64,000 bases of DNA from Paenibacillus sp. D2_2 (GTDB taxonomy: Bacteria > Bacillota > Bacilli > Paenibacillales > Paenibacillaceae), in NCBI RefSeq assembly GCF_031199965.1, contig NZ_CP133605.1:4248501-4312500 (forward strand). The letters are read 5' to 3'. Under the pieces are notes generated by a model. It was not told the origin of the DNA, searched no databases, and saw only the letters and a list, made by a program, of their open reading frames with translations. The position numbers were made by a program, and so were the translations under genes. Position 1 is the first letter of the stretch. Every line of letters starts with the position of its first letter. Shown piece by piece: positions 61,185 to 64,000 of this stretch.

Positions 61185-61733
61185 TTACTCTTTTGGCACT
61201 AGGTCAAAAATCTCACCGTTCTCCATCGCATCAATCAGACGGTCAAGCCAGCTGTAGTATTTAACTGCCTCATTCATTTTGTGAACATCCTCTTCAAGGA
61301 CACTCCGCAGAGATGGTTCAATATCCTCCGTTAAGTACTTGCTCATTTCCTTGATGGAACGCTTTAGCACCAGAATATTTCCCTCTACTGCCTTCCGCCA
61401 TTTAATCGCGAAGAAGTCAGTAAACGTCTGATACCAGTCATACTCCACTTCGTATAAGTCCTTGCGAGAGCCCTTCTCCCACACTTTATTGACCATCTTC
61501 ATATCGAGCAAGGTTCTTACTCCTGTACTCATGCTCGTCTTGCTCATTTTCATTCCCATACCCATTTCATCGAGGGTCATAGGTTTATCAGCAAAAAAGA
61601 GCAAACCATACAAATGTCCCGTTGATAACGGAATTCCATATAGATTCATATTCCTTCCTATCGCTTCTATAACCCGTTTACGCACGTTAAGTACCGCGGT
61701 TTGCTGTTCCGGGCTGAGCTGGTCCAAGCTCAT
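61185..61733 (-). CDS. gbsR: GbsR-like MarR-type repressor
   Basis: 182 residues, intact. Winged helix with YGIPLSTGHLYGLLFFADKP and LDEMGMGMKMSKTSMSTGVR (HTH ~residues 55-90), then a long alpha-helical C-terminal region. Sequence and divergent position next to a glycine betaine importer match GbsR/OpcR-type choline-responsive repressors. Probably represses the opuA-like operon via the palindrome at 61899-61918. Confidence 0.88.
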   Translation of the reverse strand: MSLDQLSPEQQTAVLNVRKRVIEAIGRNMNLYGIPLSTGHLYGLLFFADKPMTLDEMGMGMKMSKTSMSTGVRTLLDMKMVNKVWEKGSRKDLYEVEYDWYQTFTDFFAIKWRKAVEGNILVLKRSIKEMSKYLTEDIEPSLRSVLEEDVHKMNEAVKYYSWLDRLIDAMENGEIFDLVPKE

Positions 61734-61898
61734 GCTTGCAACCTCCTATCGTTCCGATCAAGCTATCTTGGTTGTATTACCTTTTGGTTAACATATTCAT
61801 TTTAATGATATTTTTATCTTAAGAAAAGCATGCCCAAAAGTAAAGAAGCGAATCATACCGCAATTATGAGTAAACGGCAGTATTCGTAAGATTCTATT

Positions 61899-61918
61899 CG
61901 TACAGTTTTTTCTGTACG
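61899..61918 (+). promoter_or_regulatory. Candidate GbsR operator
   Basis: Perfect inverted repeat CGTACAG-TTTTTT-CTGTACG, with a second TACGTACG palindrome 7 nt on, between gbsR and the opuA-like operon, 24 bp upstream of its -35 box. Confidence 0.6.
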
Positions 61919-61941
61919 TTCTATACGTACGGATATTAACG

Positions 61942-61971
61942 TTGATTAATTTTCTATCCATTTGTTACACT
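61942..61971 (+). promoter_or_regulatory. Candidate promoter of the glycine betaine importer
   Basis: TTGATT, 18-nt spacer, TACACT; gives a leader of ~125 nt before the ATPase start. Confidence 0.5.
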
Positions 61972-62102
61972 ATAGAACAGCGAAGCATGTTAAATCATAT
62001 CGTCGTAACTTATGTTCAAATAAAGCAGTTGCGAATTACAGAGAACTGAGAGGAACTCGCAAATCCAGCTATCTGTTAAGTGGAACTCTAAGGGGTGAGT
62101 AT

Positions 62103-63278
62103 ATGGAGCAAAATATTCTTGAGATTAGAAAGCTGAGTAAACTGTTCGGTCCTAATGCAGAACAAGGCGTTCGGCTACTAGAACAAGGCTATAACAAAGT
62201 GAAGTTAGCCAATGAAAAAGGAATAACCGTTGGGGTTAACCAAATGAGTCTCAGCGTCCATAAAGGAGAAATATTCGTCATCATGGGACTATCCGGTAGC
62301 GGCAAATCGACGCTCGTCCGGATGTTGAACCGACTCATAGAGCCGACTGCAGGAGAGATTCTTCTACATGGCCAAGATTTACTGAAGATGAATAAAGCAC
62401 AATTAAGAGAAGTGCGACGCAAGAAGATTACGATGGTATTCCAGAAATTCGCGTTATTTCCGCATCGTACAGTACTCCATAACGTGGAGTATGGACTTGA
62501 GATCCAGAAAGTCAATAAGGAAGAACGTAAGCAAAAGGCGCTGCAGGCGTTGGAACTCGTCGGACTTAAGGGTTGGGAGAACAAATTGCCTGATCAACTA
62601 AGTGGTGGTATGCAGCAACGGGTAGGTCTTGCTAGAGCACTCGCAAATGATCCGGAAATATTGCTTATGGACGAAGCCTTTAGTGCGCTCGATCCATTGA
62701 TCCGCCGCGATATGCAGGATGAACTACTGGAGCTACAGGAGAAAATGAAGAAGACGATCATCTTTATTACGCATGATCTAGATGAAGCACTACGGCTTGG
62801 AGACCGCATTGCACTCATGAAGGATGGAGCGCTCGTACAGCTTGGTACGCCGGAAGAGATGCTAACACAGCCGGCTGATCGCTATGTTGAACGATTTATT
62901 GAAGATGTAGACCTATCGAAGGTCATTACTGCTTCAAGGGTTATGCGTCGTCCCGAGACAGTGGCCCTTGATCGCGGACCTCGTGTCGCGCTTCAGTTGA
63001 TGCGTGAAAGAGGAATTTCCAACCTGTTTGTCATCGATCGCGGTAAACGTCTACTCGGCGTTATTACTGCCGAGGATGCTTCCAAGGCCTTGAAAGCGGG
63101 ACAAGGATTACAAGACATTCTGATTACAGATGGTCCGCGGGTATCGCCGGATACATTACTTGGCGATCTGTTCGAAGTGACGAGTTCTGCTAAAGTGCCT
63201 CTTGCGGTCGTAGCGGATGACAATCGGTTGCTCGGCGTTATCGTACGCGGTGCTGTTCTGGGGGCGCTCAGCCGGTGA
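62103..63278 (+). CDS. opuAA: Glycine betaine/proline betaine ABC ATPase (OpuAA/ProV)
   Basis: 391 residues. Start ATG 62103, AAGGGG 8 nt upstream; a longer reading from 61962 has no ribosome site. Opens with [20 protein letters not shown], the ProV/OpuAA-specific N-terminus, then Walker [15 protein letters not shown], signature [14 protein letters not shown], Walker [13 protein letters not shown], and two C-terminal CBS domains (~275-390) that sense ionic strength in OpuA. Energises osmoprotectant uptake. Confidence 0.95.
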   Translation: MEQNILEIRKLSKLFGPNAEQGVRLLEQGYNKVKLANEKGITVGVNQMSLSVHKGEIFVIMGLSGSGKSTLVRMLNRLIEPTAGEILLHGQDLLKMNKAQLREVRRKKITMVFQKFALFPHRTVLHNVEYGLEIQKVNKEERKQKALQALELVGLKGWENKLPDQLSGGMQQRVGLARALANDPEILLMDEAFSALDPLIRRDMQDELLELQEKMKKTIIFITHDLDEALRLGDRIALMKDGALVQLGTPEEMLTQPADRYVERFIEDVDLSKVITASRVMRRPETVALDRGPRVALQLMRERGISNLFVIDRGKRLLGVITAEDASKALKAGQGLQDILITDGPRVSPDTLLGDLFEVTSSAKVPLAVVADDNRLLGVIVRGAVLGALSR

Positions 63279-63316
63279 GCTTAGCGATGAAATTAGCGAT
63301 TTGGAGGTGAAGGAAC

Positions 63317-64000
63317 ATGGACAAGATTCCTAAAGTACCAATAGCGGATTGGGTTGAAAATGTCGTTGATTGGATGGAAACCTCACTAGGTGGATTTTTT
63401 GACGGCCTGGCAACGGTCATTGAGTGGATCGTCAATTTATTCTCCGATCTGTTCCTTCTTCCGCACCCTCTATTATTTATCGCTATCCTGAGCGTGCTTG
63501 CCTATCTCGTCGGCCGATGGTCGCTTACGATCTTCACAGCCATCGGCTTCCTATTAATCGATAATCTCGGCTATTGGACAGAAACGATGAATACGCTCGG
63601 ACTTGTTATTACCGCAGGGCTAATCTCAATTTTAATCGGGATTCCGATCGGCATTTGGAGCGCCTACAGCAAGACGGTACATCGGATCGTGTTCCCACTG
63701 CTTGATTTCATGCAGACGATGCCTGCATTCGTGTATTTGCTTCCCGCAGTTACTTTCTTCAGCCTCGGTGTCGTTCCAGGTGTGATTGCCTCGGTTATCT
63801 TCGCCATCCCGCCAACGATCCGCCTGACTACACTAGGAATCCAGCAAGTATCCGGCGAACTGGCTGAAGCGGCAGATGCCTTCGGCTCAACCTCATGGCA
63901 GAAGTTATTCAAGGTTGAATTGCCACTAGCCATGCCAACAATGATGACTGGTGTTAATCAGACCATTATGCTATCGCTCTCTATGGTCGTTATCGCCTCC
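63317..64000 (+). CDS. opuAB: Glycine betaine ABC permease (OpuAB/ProW), 3' end outside window
   Basis: 228 codons visible, open at the right edge. ATG 63317 behind GGAGGTGAAGG. Signature MPAFVYLLPAVTFFSLGVVP and the coupling loop ELAEAADAFGSTSWQKLFKV near residue 185. Seven-helix ProW type. Partner of the ATPase 38 nt upstream; a binding protein is expected just beyond the window. Confidence 0.95.
   Translation, partial: MDKIPKVPIADWVENVVDWMETSLGGFFDGLATVIEWIVNLFSDLFLLPHPLLFIAILSVLAYLVGRWSLTIFTAIGFLLIDNLGYWTETMNTLGLVITAGLISILIGIPIGIWSAYSKTVHRIVFPLLDFMQTMPAFVYLLPAVTFFSLGVVPGVIASVIFAIPPTIRLTTLGIQQVSGELAEAADAFGSTSWQKLFKVELPLAMPTMMTGVNQTIMLSLSMVVIAS

Noticed and set aside
61962-62102. N-terminal extension of the OpuAA-like ATPase
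   Set aside because: No ribosome site at 61962 and the family N-terminus begins at 62103; the extension overlaps the promoter.
1-64000. Programmed ribosomal frameshifting as the cause of the breaks
   Set aside because: No slippery heptamers with downstream structures, and about 30 cases in unrelated genes; tRNAs show the same loss.

Overview
The window looks like a chromosomal segment of a Paenibacillus-like, endospore-forming Bacillales bacterium. Evidence from gene content: a cortex morphogenetic protein CmpA, the alr-ndoAI-ndoA block next to a YdcC-type lipoprotein, a bacillibactin-type btr-feuABC-esterase cluster in B. subtilis order, YesM/YesN two-component pairs beside Lpl-type sugar ABC transporters, SLH-anchored surface proteins, and a Gram-positive Tad locus with DUF6382 and DUF5702 partners. 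I had no database access; family names come from recognised motifs.

Layout. 1-10.3 kb (minus): Tad/type IVb pilus locus reading cpaE-cpaF-tadB-tadC-flp-tadE-DUF5702-tadE/G-prepilin peptidase-DUF6382, behind a promoter and a terminator-like leader hairpin. 10.6-11.5 kb: small genes. 11.8-19.9 kb: Fur-controlled siderophore uptake (btr, feuA, feuB, feuC, a tandem-domain esterase) plus a DUF2804 gene, bracketed by two same-strand tRNA-Leu(GAG) genes. 19.8-20.7 kb: tRNA-Glu, -Ser and -Asn. 21-25.9 kb: MFS exporter with ArsR-like regulator, SprT-like protein, cmpA and small genes separated by repeat-rich DNA. 25.9-27.8 kb: NarL-type two-component system. 27.9-30.7 kb: tex and a DUF4190 gene. 31-34.4 kb: MacA/MacB-like exporter behind four 11-bp-phased TTCAG repeats. 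34.5-37.9 kb: ndoA, ndoAI, alr, ydcC-type lipoprotein. 38.2-41.4 kb: M-box riboswitch, leader ORF, mgtA, then a trpS 3' remnant. 41.8-47.8 kb: a ~2000-residue lamin-tail/metallophosphoesterase/SLH surface protein. 48-49.6 kb: small protein and MFS transporter. 49.7-57.1 kb: YesM/YesN plus Lpl-type sugar ABC importer. 57.3-61 kb: amino-acid permease and membrane-anchored alpha/beta hydrolase. 61.2-64 kb: gbsR divergent from an opuA-type glycine betaine importer, cut by the window end.

Two window-wide patterns stand out. First, about 30 single-base frameshifts, nearly all apparent one-base losses at short runs, break genes whose reading continues perfectly in another frame, and three of five tRNAs lack one or two bases from an otherwise perfect helix. 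This is much more like an uncorrected indel-prone assembly than gene decay, so I annotate such genes at their reconstructed full extent and describe each break. Second, a ~185-bp MITE-like element with terminal inverted repeats occurs in five places plus a solo end. Several ends sit exactly at gene 3' ends, and at least two supply the stop codon.
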